From positions 1 to 64,000 of the forward strand of contig NZ_JAVFVU010000033.1 of the NCBI RefSeq assembly GCF_030929615.1: a stretch of 64,000 bases of DNA. The letters run 5' to 3'. The position numbers were made by a program, and so were the translations under genes. The notes below the pieces were generated by a model, which ran no database searches, was not told where the DNA came from, and worked only from the letters and a program-made list of their open reading frames with translations. The stretch comes from Dyadobacter sp. LHD-138. Lineage in GTDB: Bacteria > Bacteroidota > Bacteroidia > Cytophagales > Spirosomataceae. Below, piece after piece: positions 9,283-16,845 of the stretch; within the stretch, counting starts at the first letter, position 1; every line of letters starts with the position of its first letter.

Positions 9283-9290
9283 TATTTTTG
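9283..9290 (+). promoter_or_regulatory. Candidate promoter -7 element (TATTTTTG) for the toxin-antitoxin pair
   Basis: TATTTTTG matches the Bacteroidetes -7 consensus TAnnTTTG exactly and lies 16 bases before the first possible antitoxin ATG. No clear TTG is found at the expected -33 position. Transcription would begin around 9297, which makes the ATG at 9319 at least as plausible as 9307. Confidence 0.45.
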
Positions 9291-9306
9291 TTAATGAAGC
9301 ACTAAT

Positions 9307-9543
9307 ATGAATTTACCAATGAAAATTGAACTTGAAGTGCCCGACAGTAAAGTTTCGTTTATAATGGAATTGCTGGAAAGTATACCGTTTATTAAAGTAA
9401 AAAAAACGGACATCCATGTGGCGTCCAAAATGGATACCACCAATTATTTGCTTAGCACCCCCGCCAATGAGCAACGTCTTTCTGATGCCTTAGAAAGATC
9501 AAAACAAGGGATAATTGAGCACCATAATTTATTTAAAGAATGA
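9307..9543 (+). CDS. Antitoxin partner of the YoeB-like toxin
   Basis: A 78-residue acidic protein (66% of the sequence recognisably helical or charged is not claimed; it simply has no Phd/YefM signature I can name). It ends in an ATGA overlap (9540-9543) with the YoeB-type toxin, the arrangement of type II toxin-antitoxin modules, in which the first gene neutralises the second. The C-terminal segment (LSTPANEQRLSDALERSKQGIIEHHNLFKE) resembles the toxin-wrapping tails of YoeB/RelE antitoxins. Translation may start at 9307 or at Met5 (9319). The antitoxin role rests mainly on the neighbour. Confidence 0.75.
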   Translation: MNLPMKIELEVPDSKVSFIMELLESIPFIKVKKTDIHVASKMDTTNYLLSTPANEQRLSDALERSKQGIIEHHNLFKE

Positions 9544-9794
9544 CTTTGTCCTGGGATCACGATGCCTGGACTGATTACCTGTACTGGCAGGATACCGATA
9601 AAAAAGTACTAAAGAAAATAAATGAGCTTATCAAGGAATGTCTCCGTACCCCATTCGATGGAAAAGGCAAACCTGAACCGTTAAAACGAAATCTTAGCGG
9701 CCTTTGGTCTCGTCGAATAACTGATGAACACCGGCTTGTTTACGAAGTAAAGACGAACGTTATTCATATTTTACAATGTCGTTTTCATTATTGA
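9540..9794 (+). CDS. yoeB: Txe/YoeB-family mRNA interferase toxin
   Basis: An 84-residue ribosome-dependent endoribonuclease toxin. The sequence follows E. coli YoeB almost throughout: WDHDAWTDYLYWQ, then KINELIKECLRTPF, GKGKPEPLK, LSGLWSRRIT and EHRLVY. The catalytic residues known for YoeB are all present at the same positions: Glu46, Arg65, His83 and the C-terminal Tyr84. The length is identical to the family standard. It is translationally coupled to the antitoxin by ATGA. The toxin therefore looks active and the module intact. Confidence 0.95.
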   Translation: MTLSWDHDAWTDYLYWQDTDKKVLKKINELIKECLRTPFDGKGKPEPLKRNLSGLWSRRITDEHRLVYEVKTNVIHILQCRFHY

Positions 9795-9800
9795 AAAATA

Positions 9801-10565
9801 TCATTCTTTCACCAGCTTCCTCACCTCCTCTTTCAACTCCTTCATTTCCTGATGCAGGTTTTGCAAACTTACAGAGGTTGAATCGGTTTCCATATCGAAA
9901 GTAAGCTTACTATGGACCTGCCAGATTTCCCTGACCTCGCTCCTGTCAACAGGAATCGGGCCATATTCGGGATTAAGGGAAACCAGGTTTACAAAAGTTG
10001 TTTTGTCATCCTTCTGAATTTTTTTCACCAAAATGCTGTCAGCCGTCACAACGACATACATCCGGTTGCTTTTCACATGCTCCCAGCCTTCAACAGCCTT
10101 TCCTACAATCCATTCATCCGACTGCAAGACCGGCGTCATGCTGTCGCCGTCCACCTGGAATCCTCTGAAAGTCGCATTCCGGAACTCCGGTAAAGGGATG
10201 CCAAAAGCCGGTAAATTTTCAAACCAGTTAGCGTCCCCAATGTTATGGGGATAACCAGCCGCAGCCTTTGCACTGACCAGGACAATATTATCCTGGCCGA
10301 CATTATCGACAGTCACCACTTTCGGACTCATCACGGGCTCTCCTATCCGAAGATATTTTTGTCCGCTTTCTCCAAAAAGCCACAACGGGTTGATATGGTG
10401 CTGCTTCAAAAGCTCCTTAACAACCTGCCCCGGTATTCTTGTTCGCCCCCGCTCAATATCCGCCGTGGTCGCATTAATACCCAGTTGCTCGGCAAATGCA
10501 GCCTGAGTAAGGCTCAACTCCTCTCTTATTTGCTTGAAACGTTTGCTTTCTTCTTCGATCGGCAT
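9801..10565 (-). CDS. S24-family autocleaving repressor (XRE HTH + LexA/UmuD-like peptidase)
   Basis: A 254-residue transcriptional repressor. Residues 8-58 form an XRE-type helix-turn-helix (RFKQIREELSLTQAAFAEQLGI). Residues about 95-215 are an S24 peptidase domain with the cleavage site Ala103-Gly104 (AKAAAGYP), nucleophile Ser142 (GDSM) and general-base Lys181 or Lys182. The C-terminal 25 residues form a charged coiled coil absent from E. coli LexA. All residues needed for RecA-stimulated self-cleavage are present. It is divergent from dinB across 135 bp holding three palindromes, so it probably represses dinB (and dnaE) and itself, and is inactivated by DNA damage. A phage-type repressor was considered, but no phage genes are nearby. 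Confidence 0.9.
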   Translation of the reverse strand: MPIEEESKRFKQIREELSLTQAAFAEQLGINATTADIERGRTRIPGQVVKELLKQHHINPLWLFGESGQKYLRIGEPVMSPKVVTVDNVGQDNIVLVSAKAAAGYPHNIGDANWFENLPAFGIPLPEFRNATFRGFQVDGDSMTPVLQSDEWIVGKAVEGWEHVKSNRMYVVVTADSILVKKIQKDDKTTFVNLVSLNPEYGPIPVDRSEVREIWQVHSKLTFDMETDSTSVSLQNLHQEMKELKEEVRKLVKE

Positions 10566-10602
10566 AGGTCTGACAAACTTGTGGTTAACTGGCTAATATT
10601 TT

Positions 10603-10610
10603 CAAAGATA
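10603..10610 (-). promoter_or_regulatory. Candidate -7 element of the S24 repressor promoter
   Basis: On the minus strand the sequence reads TATCTTTG, an exact TAnnTTTG match, 37 bases before the repressor start codon. The palindrome at 10620-10632 falls upstream of it, around the expected -33 region, consistent with autoregulation. No TTG is seen at -33. Confidence 0.55.
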
Positions 10611-10619
10611 TAATTTTTT

Positions 10620-10632
10620 TGGAATATTTCCA
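10620..10632. promoter_or_regulatory. Operator-like palindrome O1 (TGGAATATTTCCA)
   Basis: A perfect 13-bp inverted repeat, TGGAA-TAT-TTCCA. It is one of three related palindromes in the repressor-dinB intergenic region and sits directly upstream of the dinB -33 TTG. Confidence 0.7.
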
Positions 10633-10663
10633 TTGCATATTCAGGAATAAATCCATAATTTTG
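10633..10663 (+). promoter_or_regulatory. dinB promoter (TTG, 20-base spacer, TAATTTTG)
   Basis: TTG at 10633-10635 and TAATTTTG at 10656-10663 are separated by 20 bases, a good match to the Bacteroidetes sigma-A promoter. The predicted start of transcription, near 10670, is about 30 bases before the dinB ATG. O1 abuts the -33 element, O2 lies in the spacer and O3 overlaps the -7 end and start site. Confidence 0.65.
10643..10655. promoter_or_regulatory. Operator-like palindrome O2 (AGGAATAAATCCA)
   Basis: Thirteen bases resembling O1 and O3 (consensus about TGGAATAAATCCA), with imperfect symmetry. It lies inside the spacer of the dinB promoter. Centre-to-centre distances are 23 bases from O1 and 19 to O3. 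Confidence 0.55.
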
Positions 10664-10674
10664 GAAATAATCCA
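10662..10674. promoter_or_regulatory. Operator-like palindrome O3 (TGGAAATAATCCA)
   Basis: TGGA-AATAA-TCCA, a 13-bp inverted repeat overlapping the end of the dinB -7 element and the predicted start site. Occupancy would block RNA polymerase directly. Confidence 0.65.
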
Positions 10675-10700
10675 TTAACTAGTAAAAATTCCAAAACGCC

Positions 10701-11933
10701 ATGGAACGAACCATTCTGCACATGGACCTTGATACATTTTTTGTGTCTGTTGAACGTAAAATTGACAATCGTTTGGAAGGAAAACCCATTTTGGTAGGAG
10801 GCATTGGCGACCGCGGCGTCGTGGCGGCATGCAGCTATGAAACCCGTTCATTCGGTGTGCACTCAGGAATGCCCATGAAAATGGCAAAAAACCTTTGCCC
10901 GGAGGCTACGGTTATACGCGGCGAAGGCGGTGTTTATTCCGAGCATTCAAAAGTCGTTTCTGAAATTATCCGGGAAGCAGTCCCAGTTTTTGAAAAAGCC
11001 AGTATCGATGAATTTTACGCAGATTTATCAGGTATGGACAGATTCCAGGGATCATCTTACAAAATGGCGCAGGAGCTACGGATGCGCATTAAAAAAGAAG
11101 CAGGACTTCCAATTTCATTTGGACTCTCTGCCAATAAACTGGTTTCGAAAGTAGCAACCGGGACTGCGAAACCAGACAATGAGCGAAAAATAGATTTTGG
11201 CACGGAAAAATCCTTTCTGGCGCCGATGCTGGTACAGAAAATCCCGATGGTGGGCGATAAAACAAACCAGATTCTTTATAACCTGGGCATAAAACATGTG
11301 AAAACAATACAGGAAATGCCTGTGGAAATGATGGCGAAAGTATTGGGTAAAAATGGCATTGTACTTTGGAACCGCGCAAATGGAAGGGATGACACGCCCA
11401 TTATCCCCTTTCATGAACGAAAATCAATTTCCAATGAGCGCACCTTTGGAAAAGACACAGGGGACGTGAGACGAATGCGGGAAATGATCAGAGCTATGGC
11501 CGAAAACCTTGCCTATCAACTGAGAAACGGGGATAAATTAACGTCCTGCATTGCGGTTAAAATACGCTATTCGGACTTCAACACTTTTTCAAGACAAATG
11601 AAAATCCCATACACATCAGCAGATCATATGCTGATACCCCAAATTGAAAAATTATTCGATCAGCTGCATAACCGCAGGATGATGGTACGGCTTGTGGGCG
11701 TTACATTCAGCGATCTGGCCAACGGAAATTACCAGATCAATATGTTTGACGATTCAGAAGAAAAACTAAATCTGTATCAGGCGATGGATCTTTTGCGGAA
11801 CCGCTACGGAACAGACAAACGAGGGAATTCCATTGTAAGCTGGGGCACGACGCTGGGCATTGCCAACATATCCAGCATGGGAAACCCCTTCAACGGAGAG
11901 CCGCCGATCATTCCGGCACACAGGAATGCGTAA
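10701..11933 (+). CDS. dinB: Y-family DNA polymerase (Pol IV / DinB type)
   Basis: A 410-residue translesion polymerase. The metal ligands are Asp9 (HMDLDTFF) and Asp103-Glu104 (SIDEFYADL), so it is catalytically intact, unlike ImuB. A helix-hairpin-helix region (MVQKIPMVGDKTNQILYNLGI) and a little-finger domain (KSISNERTFGKD onwards) follow in order. A clamp-binding peptide QINMF is at residues 345-349, after which 60 residues form a poorly conserved tail. It is divergent from the S24 repressor and 235 bases upstream of a second dnaE, which suggests the two polymerases act together in damage tolerance. Confidence 0.94.
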   Translation: MERTILHMDLDTFFVSVERKIDNRLEGKPILVGGIGDRGVVAACSYETRSFGVHSGMPMKMAKNLCPEATVIRGEGGVYSEHSKVVSEIIREAVPVFEKASIDEFYADLSGMDRFQGSSYKMAQELRMRIKKEAGLPISFGLSANKLVSKVATGTAKPDNERKIDFGTEKSFLAPMLVQKIPMVGDKTNQILYNLGIKHVKTIQEMPVEMMAKVLGKNGIVLWNRANGRDDTPIIPFHERKSISNERTFGKDTGDVRRMREMIRAMAENLAYQLRNGDKLTSCIAVKIRYSDFNTFSRQMKIPYTSADHMLIPQIEKLFDQLHNRRMMVRLVGVTFSDLANGNYQINMFDDSEEKLNLYQAMDLLRNRYGTDKRGNSIVSWGTTLGIANISSMGNPFNGEPPIIPAHRNA

Positions 11934-11975
11934 GGGAAGGATAATGGAGAAGTTTACCAGTAAATTTCAGGCTGC

Positions 11976-12036
11976 ATAACAGCTTCCTGTTTCTAGCAAA
12001 AGTGGATCAAAAAACCCCAGGCTCCATCGGAGCTTT
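11976..12036. repeat. Orphan, diverged copy of the 61.5-62.5 kb repeat
   Basis: The gap between dinB and dnaE contains AACAGCTTCCTGTTTCTAG followed, after a spacer, by the palindrome GCTCCATCGGAGC (12021-12033). The same order of motifs (GAGCTCCCTGTTTMTAGA, A-rich spacer, GGCTCCGWCGGAGCC) makes up each junction of the tandem array at 61.5-62.5 kb. This single copy is degenerate. Confidence 0.6.
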
Positions 12037-12130
12037 TGATAACTTATAGCAACCATAAACCATACTGACTAAAACCCTTTCATCCGTTCCTGGTTAGATT
12101 CGCGCTTCACAATTTTCACCATAAACTTTC

Positions 12131-12143
12131 ATCCCTTAGGGAT
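12131..12143. repeat. Palindrome ATCCCTTAGGGAT in the dnaE leader
   Basis: A perfect 13-base inverted repeat 25 bases before the dnaE start. It could be a third kind of REP-like palindrome or a regulatory site. It does not match the TGGAA-type operators upstream of dinB. Confidence 0.45.
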
Positions 12144-12168
12144 TCGCCAACGTCCCCCAAAAAACATC

Positions 12169-15132
12169 ATGTTACTCAACTGTCACTCTTATTTCAGTCT
12201 TCGCTACGGGATGATACCGGAGGAAGAATTACTTAAACTTTGCGTGCAGCATGATTACCATACCATCGCGCTTACCGATATCAACAACACGTCCGGTTGT
12301 CTGAATTTTGTGCGCACTGCTTCCAAATATGATATCAAACCTATTCTGGGTATTGATTTCAGAAACGGTATGCAACAGCAATTTATAGGATTGGCTAAAA
12401 ACAATACAGGTTTTCAGGAACTGAACGCCTATTTATCCAGGCATTCTCATGACAAAACAAATTTTCCGGATCAGGCGCCTGCTCTCGAAAATGCTATTTT
12501 CATCTATGCCTTCGAGCAATTACTAAAAACAAAAAAAGAATCGTTTGCCAGCAACGAATACATCGGCATCACCATCAAGGATTTAAACCGCATCCGGTTT
12601 TCTCCATTGGCTAAATACGATGATCGGTTTGTCATATTACATCCGGTGAGTTTCCGGCATAAGAAGGATTTCAGTGCGCACCGGCTTTTACGCTCCATTG
12701 ATGAAAATACGCTGTTGAGTAAACTTTCAAATTTTACCACAGGCGAAGAAACCGAGCAGATATTACCCGCCAAGGTTCTGGAATATCATTTTAAAAACCT
12801 CGACACGATCGTTTACAATACCGAAAAACTGATGGATCAGTGCCACATCCATTTTACTTTCGGGGATGAAAGACAGCATCAGAATCTTAAATTATACAAA
12901 GAAAGTGAGGCTGAGGATTATAAACTGCTTACTTCGCTGACCTATAAAGCGCTCGGCTACCGCTATGGAAACGATATTAACGACAAGATTTTTGACCGGA
13001 TCGCATCAGAACTTGAAATTATCCAGAAACAGAATTTTGTCCCGTTTTTCCTGGTCAACCATGATATTGTAAGTTATGCAAAACGAAAAGGCTATTACTA
13101 TGTCGGGCGCGGAAGCGGGGCAAACAGCATCGTTGCGTATCTGCTTAGTATAACCAATGTGGACCCTATCGAACTCGATCTTTATTTTGAACGCTTCATC
13201 AACATCCATAGAAAAAATCCTCCTGATTTTGACATCGATTTTTCGTGGAAAGATCGGGAGGATATTACCCAATACATTTTTGACACTTTTGGCAAAAAAG
13301 GCCAGGCAGCGCTTTTAGGCACTTACAGTACCTTTCAGCACAGTGCTGCTGTACGAGAGCTGGGCAAAGTTTTCGGTTTGCCAACCTACGAAATTGATGC
13401 ACTCAGTGATGGCAAATATGATCCCAAAAAACTCGATCAGCTATCAGCGCTGGTGATTAAATATGCCCAGTATTTTCAGGAAAATAAACAGCCGAATCAC
13501 CTAAGTATCCATGCGGGCGGGATTCTGATCTCCGAGCGGCCTATTCATTATTTTTCCGCTACCGATCTTCCGCCTAAAGGTTTTCCGACAACCCAGTTTG
13601 ACATGGTGATCGCCGAAGATGTCGGCCTGAACAAATATGATATCCTTAGCCAGCGCGGCTTGGCGAAAATCAAGGAAACTTTGGAAATCATCGCATACAA
13701 CAAGCCCGAAGCCCCAAAAATTGATATTGATGATGTGAAGCAGTTTAAAATCGATCCCCGGATCAACGACCTCATCAAACAGGCGCAGTGCATCGGCTGT
13801 TTCTACGTGGAATCGCCGGCGATGCGTATGCTTTTGAAAAAACTGGAAGTGGATAATTATCTGGGTCTGGTTGCTGCAAGCTCGATCATCCGCCCCGGTG
13901 TTGCCAAAAGCGGCATGATGCGGGAGTATATTTTGCGGCACCAGGATCATGACAGAGCGAAAAATGCGCATCCGGTTTTGCTCGATTTAATGCCTGAGAC
14001 TTATGGCATCATGGTTTATCAGGAAGATGTGATCAAGGTAGCCCATTACTTCGCCGATTTAACTTTGGGAGAAGCCGATGTAATTCGTCGGGGAATGAGC
14101 GGAAAATTTCGCGGGCGAGATGAATTCGAGCAGGTTAAGGCCAAGTTTTTCAAAAATTGCAGGAACAAAAAATACGACTCTAAAATAACAGAAGAGATTT
14201 GGGGGCAGATCGCCAGCTTTGCCGGTTATGCTTTCGCCAAAGGGCATTCTGCCTCTTATGCCGTAGAAAGTTATCAGACGCTTTTTCTGAAAGCTTATTA
14301 TCCGCTCGAATTTATGGTGGCCGTGCTGAATAATGGCGGCGGTTTTTACGCACCGGAGTTATATGTCCATGAAGCCAGGATGCTCGGCGGGAATATACTT
14401 GCACCTTGTGTGAATCACAGCCAGGCCCAGAGCGTGATCAAGGGGAATGACATTTATCTGGGCATGCAGTCATTAAATGAAATCGAAGAGAAAACAATCA
14501 CCCGCATCATCGAAGCCCGGGAGAACGAAGGTGACTTCACCTCATTAAATAATTTTCTGGACCGGGTTGCTATTTCAATCGAGCAGTTGACGATCCTGAT
14601 CCGTATCAATGCTTTCCGGTTTACTAAAATCGATAAAAAGACCTTGCTCTGGAAAGCGCATTTCCGGTTAAGTAAGACTCAAAACAAAGTGCCTCAAAAG
14701 CAATTATTTCAGGTTGATGTTAAAGAATTTGATTTGCCGGCATTTGAAACTTCTTCCACCGACGAAGCTTATGATCAGATCGAATTACTGGGCTACCCGC
14801 TTTGCAGCCCATTTGAACTGCTAAAAAATCCGATGTCAAAAAGTGTGATGTCAAAAGATCTGTATAAGCACGTCGATCAGGATGTAATACAGTACGGCTA
14901 TCTTGTGGCTATCAAAAATACACGGACATCAAAAGGAGAACGGATGCAGTTTGGCACGTTTCTGGATCAGGAAGGTCAATTTATTGATACTGTACATTTC
15001 CCTCCGGTAGCGGCAAAGTACAATTTATCAAATAAAGGTATTTATAAAATTTACGGAAAAGTGGTTGATGAATTTGGATTTCTAAGTATTGAAGTGACTG
15101 AGATTGTACGGATGGATTTGGCATTGCGGTAA
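12169..15132 (+). CDS. Second DNA polymerase III alpha subunit, error-prone type (DnaE2-like)
   Basis: A 987-residue C-family polymerase, clearly shorter than a replicative DnaE (about 1160). The catalytic aspartates are present: Asp355 and Asp357 (PPDFDIDF) and Asp491 (NKYDIL). The N-terminal PHP domain is degraded: the first His of the HxH motif is Asn4 (NCH) and the LTDH motif is LTDI (Ile38), so metal-dependent proofreading by PHP is unlikely. A clamp-binding peptide QKQLF is at residues 843-847 and an OB-fold near 900-970. The long tau-binding tail of replicative alpha is missing. Placement after dinB and the S24 repressor points to a mutasome role like ImuB-DnaE2 rather than bulk replication. 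Confidence 0.9.
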   Translation: MLLNCHSYFSLRYGMIPEEELLKLCVQHDYHTIALTDINNTSGCLNFVRTASKYDIKPILGIDFRNGMQQQFIGLAKNNTGFQELNAYLSRHSHDKTNFPDQAPALENAIFIYAFEQLLKTKKESFASNEYIGITIKDLNRIRFSPLAKYDDRFVILHPVSFRHKKDFSAHRLLRSIDENTLLSKLSNFTTGEETEQILPAKVLEYHFKNLDTIVYNTEKLMDQCHIHFTFGDERQHQNLKLYKESEAEDYKLLTSLTYKALGYRYGNDINDKIFDRIASELEIIQKQNFVPFFLVNHDIVSYAKRKGYYYVGRGSGANSIVAYLLSITNVDPIELDLYFERFINIHRKNPPDFDIDFSWKDREDITQYIFDTFGKKGQAALLGTYSTFQHSAAVRELGKVFGLPTYEIDALSDGKYDPKKLDQLSALVIKYAQYFQENKQPNHLSIHAGGILISERPIHYFSATDLPPKGFPTTQFDMVIAEDVGLNKYDILSQRGLAKIKETLEIIAYNKPEAPKIDIDDVKQFKIDPRINDLIKQAQCIGCFYVESPAMRMLLKKLEVDNYLGLVAASSIIRPGVAKSGMMREYILRHQDHDRAKNAHPVLLDLMPETYGIMVYQEDVIKVAHYFADLTLGEADVIRRGMSGKFRGRDEFEQVKAKFFKNCRNKKYDSKITEEIWGQIASFAGYAFAKGHSASYAVESYQTLFLKAYYPLEFMVAVLNNGGGFYAPELYVHEARMLGGNILAPCVNHSQAQSVIKGNDIYLGMQSLNEIEEKTITRIIEARENEGDFTSLNNFLDRVAISIEQLTILIRINAFRFTKIDKKTLLWKAHFRLSKTQNKVPQKQLFQVDVKEFDLPAFETSSTDEAYDQIELLGYPLCSPFELLKNPMSKSVMSKDLYKHVDQDVIQYGYLVAIKNTRTSKGERMQFGTFLDQEGQFIDTVHFPPVAAKYNLSNKGIYKIYGKVVDEFGFLSIEVTEIVRMDLALR

Positions 15133-15226
15133 TCGATTCAGAGAATTTTATTGCCATTTCTCTATTCCGTTTGTGACATTTAACGTTTCAATAGATACTA
15201 ATGTTCTGCCATCAAAATGAATAGCG

Positions 15227-15739
15227 ATGCATTCTGTAACCAAAACGTATTTCGTACAAATCATTCAGGAACATCAGGGTATCATCAATAGCATCTGCCA
15301 CGTCTATTATACCGACGATGAAGATGTAAAAGATGCACGACAGGATATTATTTTGCAATTATGGAAATCGCTGCCAACCTTTCGCGGTGAAGCTAAAATC
15401 AGCACCTGGCTTTACAGAGTGGCACTGAATACTATTCTTACTAAAATCAAAAAAGATAAGAAAAATGCATTAAATGACCCGTTGTCAGACATCCATCTGA
15501 ATACAGGTTTCAATACTGACCCTCCAAATGATGATATTCAGCAACTGCTGTTTCTTGTCGATCAACTTGAAGTTAACGACAAAGCCATCATGATCTTACA
15601 TTTTGAAGGATATAGCCACAAGGAAATTGCAGAAACGCTGAACCTGTCGGTAACCAATATCAGCACCCGTATGAACCGGATTAAGAATAAACTAAAAGAA
15701 ATCTTTTCAGCTGCCTATCATGAATTCAGATCGATTTAA
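15227..15739 (+). CDS. ECF-type RNA polymerase sigma factor
   Basis: A 170-residue sigma-70 family factor with only regions 2 and 4. Region 2 is seen at about 20-90 (DDEDVKDARQDIILQLWKSLPTFRGEAKISTWLYRVALN) and region 4 at about 120-165 (LEVNDKAIMILHFEGYSHKEIAETLNLSVTNISTRMNRIKNKLKE). It would direct transcription of a small set of genes, commonly under an anti-sigma factor. The following frame overlaps its last 20 bases and looks like the remains of that partner. Several upstream ATGs are absent; the MHSVTKTYF start fits the family. Confidence 0.92.
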   Translation: MHSVTKTYFVQIIQEHQGIINSICHVYYTDDEDVKDARQDIILQLWKSLPTFRGEAKISTWLYRVALNTILTKIKKDKKNALNDPLSDIHLNTGFNTDPPNDDIQQLLFLVDQLEVNDKAIMILHFEGYSHKEIAETLNLSVTNISTRMNRIKNKLKEIFSAAYHEFRSI

Positions 15740-15911
15740 TACATCTTGGAAAAATTTTAAGATTTCAAACAGCCTGAACGAAATCAATGGCGATGAAATT
15801 CTTAACATCATAGAAAAGGAAAAGTCCTTCCATTTCTCAGCGGACAGGATTTTCCGTAATACCGCTATTTTTTCTTTTCTAATCCTGTTTTGCCAAAATT
15901 GTTATCTTTAA
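15720..15911 (+). pseudogene. Truncated partner of the ECF sigma factor (63 aa)
   Basis: A 63-residue frame whose ATG overlaps the sigma gene by 20 bases, as expected for a translationally coupled partner. It has a soluble N-terminus (MNSDRFNTSWKNFKISNSLN) with the 'W..' opening common to sigma-linked membrane proteins, then a single hydrophobic segment (NTAIFSFLILFCQNCYL) where it stops. TAA is directly followed by the lgt ATG. Proteins in this position normally have a membrane helix followed by a longer domain, so I read it as C-terminally truncated, possibly by a deletion reaching lgt. It could also be a genuine small membrane protein. Confidence 0.5.
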
Positions 15912-16745
15912 ATGGCTCCTGCATCGCTTTCCTATATACTCTGGACTGTCAGTCCCAACATATTCCCAAATCTGGAAATTCCAAAATGGTATGGACTATG
16001 CTGGGCAGCAGGAATTTTCCTAGCCTATCAGATTATGATTTATATATATAAAAAGGAAGGAAAAGCCTTAAACCAGCTGGATATCCTGGCGACCTACTTA
16101 TTGGTTGGAACCTTACTTGGAGCCAGACTCGGGCATATTATCTTCTACGACCCGACCTACTACTGGCATCACCCGATTGAAATTCTCCCGATACGCCTGT
16201 CACCATCTTTTGAATTTACAGGATTATCCGGACTGGCAAGTCATGGCGGTGGTCTGGGCGTTTTTGTGTCAATTTATCTTTATTGCAGAAAATATCAGGA
16301 AAGTTATCTCCAAATCGCGGACAGAATCGCGATTGCAGTCGCTTTAACAGGCGCATTTATCCGATTTGGAAATTTAATAAATTCTGAAATGATCGGGATT
16401 CCGACCGCTGTACCGTGGGCCTTTGTATTCACATCAGCCGACAATATCCCAAGACATCCTGCTCAACTGTACGAATCCATTTTTTGTCTTTTTCTTTTTG
16501 TTTTTATGTTTTTAATATGGAAAATAAAAGGCGACAAGATCCGGGATGGCTTTCTGCTCGGCATATTTCTGACCACTCTTTTTAGCTTCCGCTTCCTTGA
16601 CGAATTTTTAAAGATCAATCAGGAAGCATTTGAGAACGAATTGCTTATTAACATGGGACAAATACTGAGCATACCTTTTGTTATTACAGGTATCATTTTA
16701 ATATCAAGATCTTACAAAGATCGAAATGCAATCATTTCATCCTAA
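15912..16745 (+). CDS. lgt: Prolipoprotein diacylglyceryl transferase
   Basis: A 277-residue inner-membrane enzyme that transfers diacylglyceryl from phosphatidylglycerol to the lipobox cysteine, the first step of lipoprotein maturation. The family signatures are seen: LASHGGGLGV, then GAFIRFGNLINSEMIG (catalytic Arg and Asn region) and RHPAQLYES near the C-terminus. About seven hydrophobic segments are visible. The ATG directly follows the stop codon of the truncated frame, so translation is probably coupled to the sigma transcript. Several likely substrates are encoded in this window (DUF1573 protein, 18 kb lipoprotein). Confidence 0.95.
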   Translation: MAPASLSYILWTVSPNIFPNLEIPKWYGLCWAAGIFLAYQIMIYIYKKEGKALNQLDILATYLLVGTLLGARLGHIIFYDPTYYWHHPIEILPIRLSPSFEFTGLSGLASHGGGLGVFVSIYLYCRKYQESYLQIADRIAIAVALTGAFIRFGNLINSEMIGIPTAVPWAFVFTSADNIPRHPAQLYESIFCLFLFVFMFLIWKIKGDKIRDGFLLGIFLTTLFSFRFLDEFLKINQEAFENELLINMGQILSIPFVITGIILISRSYKDRNAIISS

Positions 16746-16845
16746 GTTAGTGGTCCCTTATACCATTTTAAATCAAAAAAATGCTTGTCAATTTTCCGGT
16801 TGCAGCCGCTTCTGGCCGTCTCTATTTTTGTAAGAAAAAACACCT

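Noticed and set aside
9801..10565. Prophage repressor
   Set aside because: The S24 domain could be phage-derived, but adjacent genes are DNA polymerases and no phage structural, integrase or lysis gene is in view.
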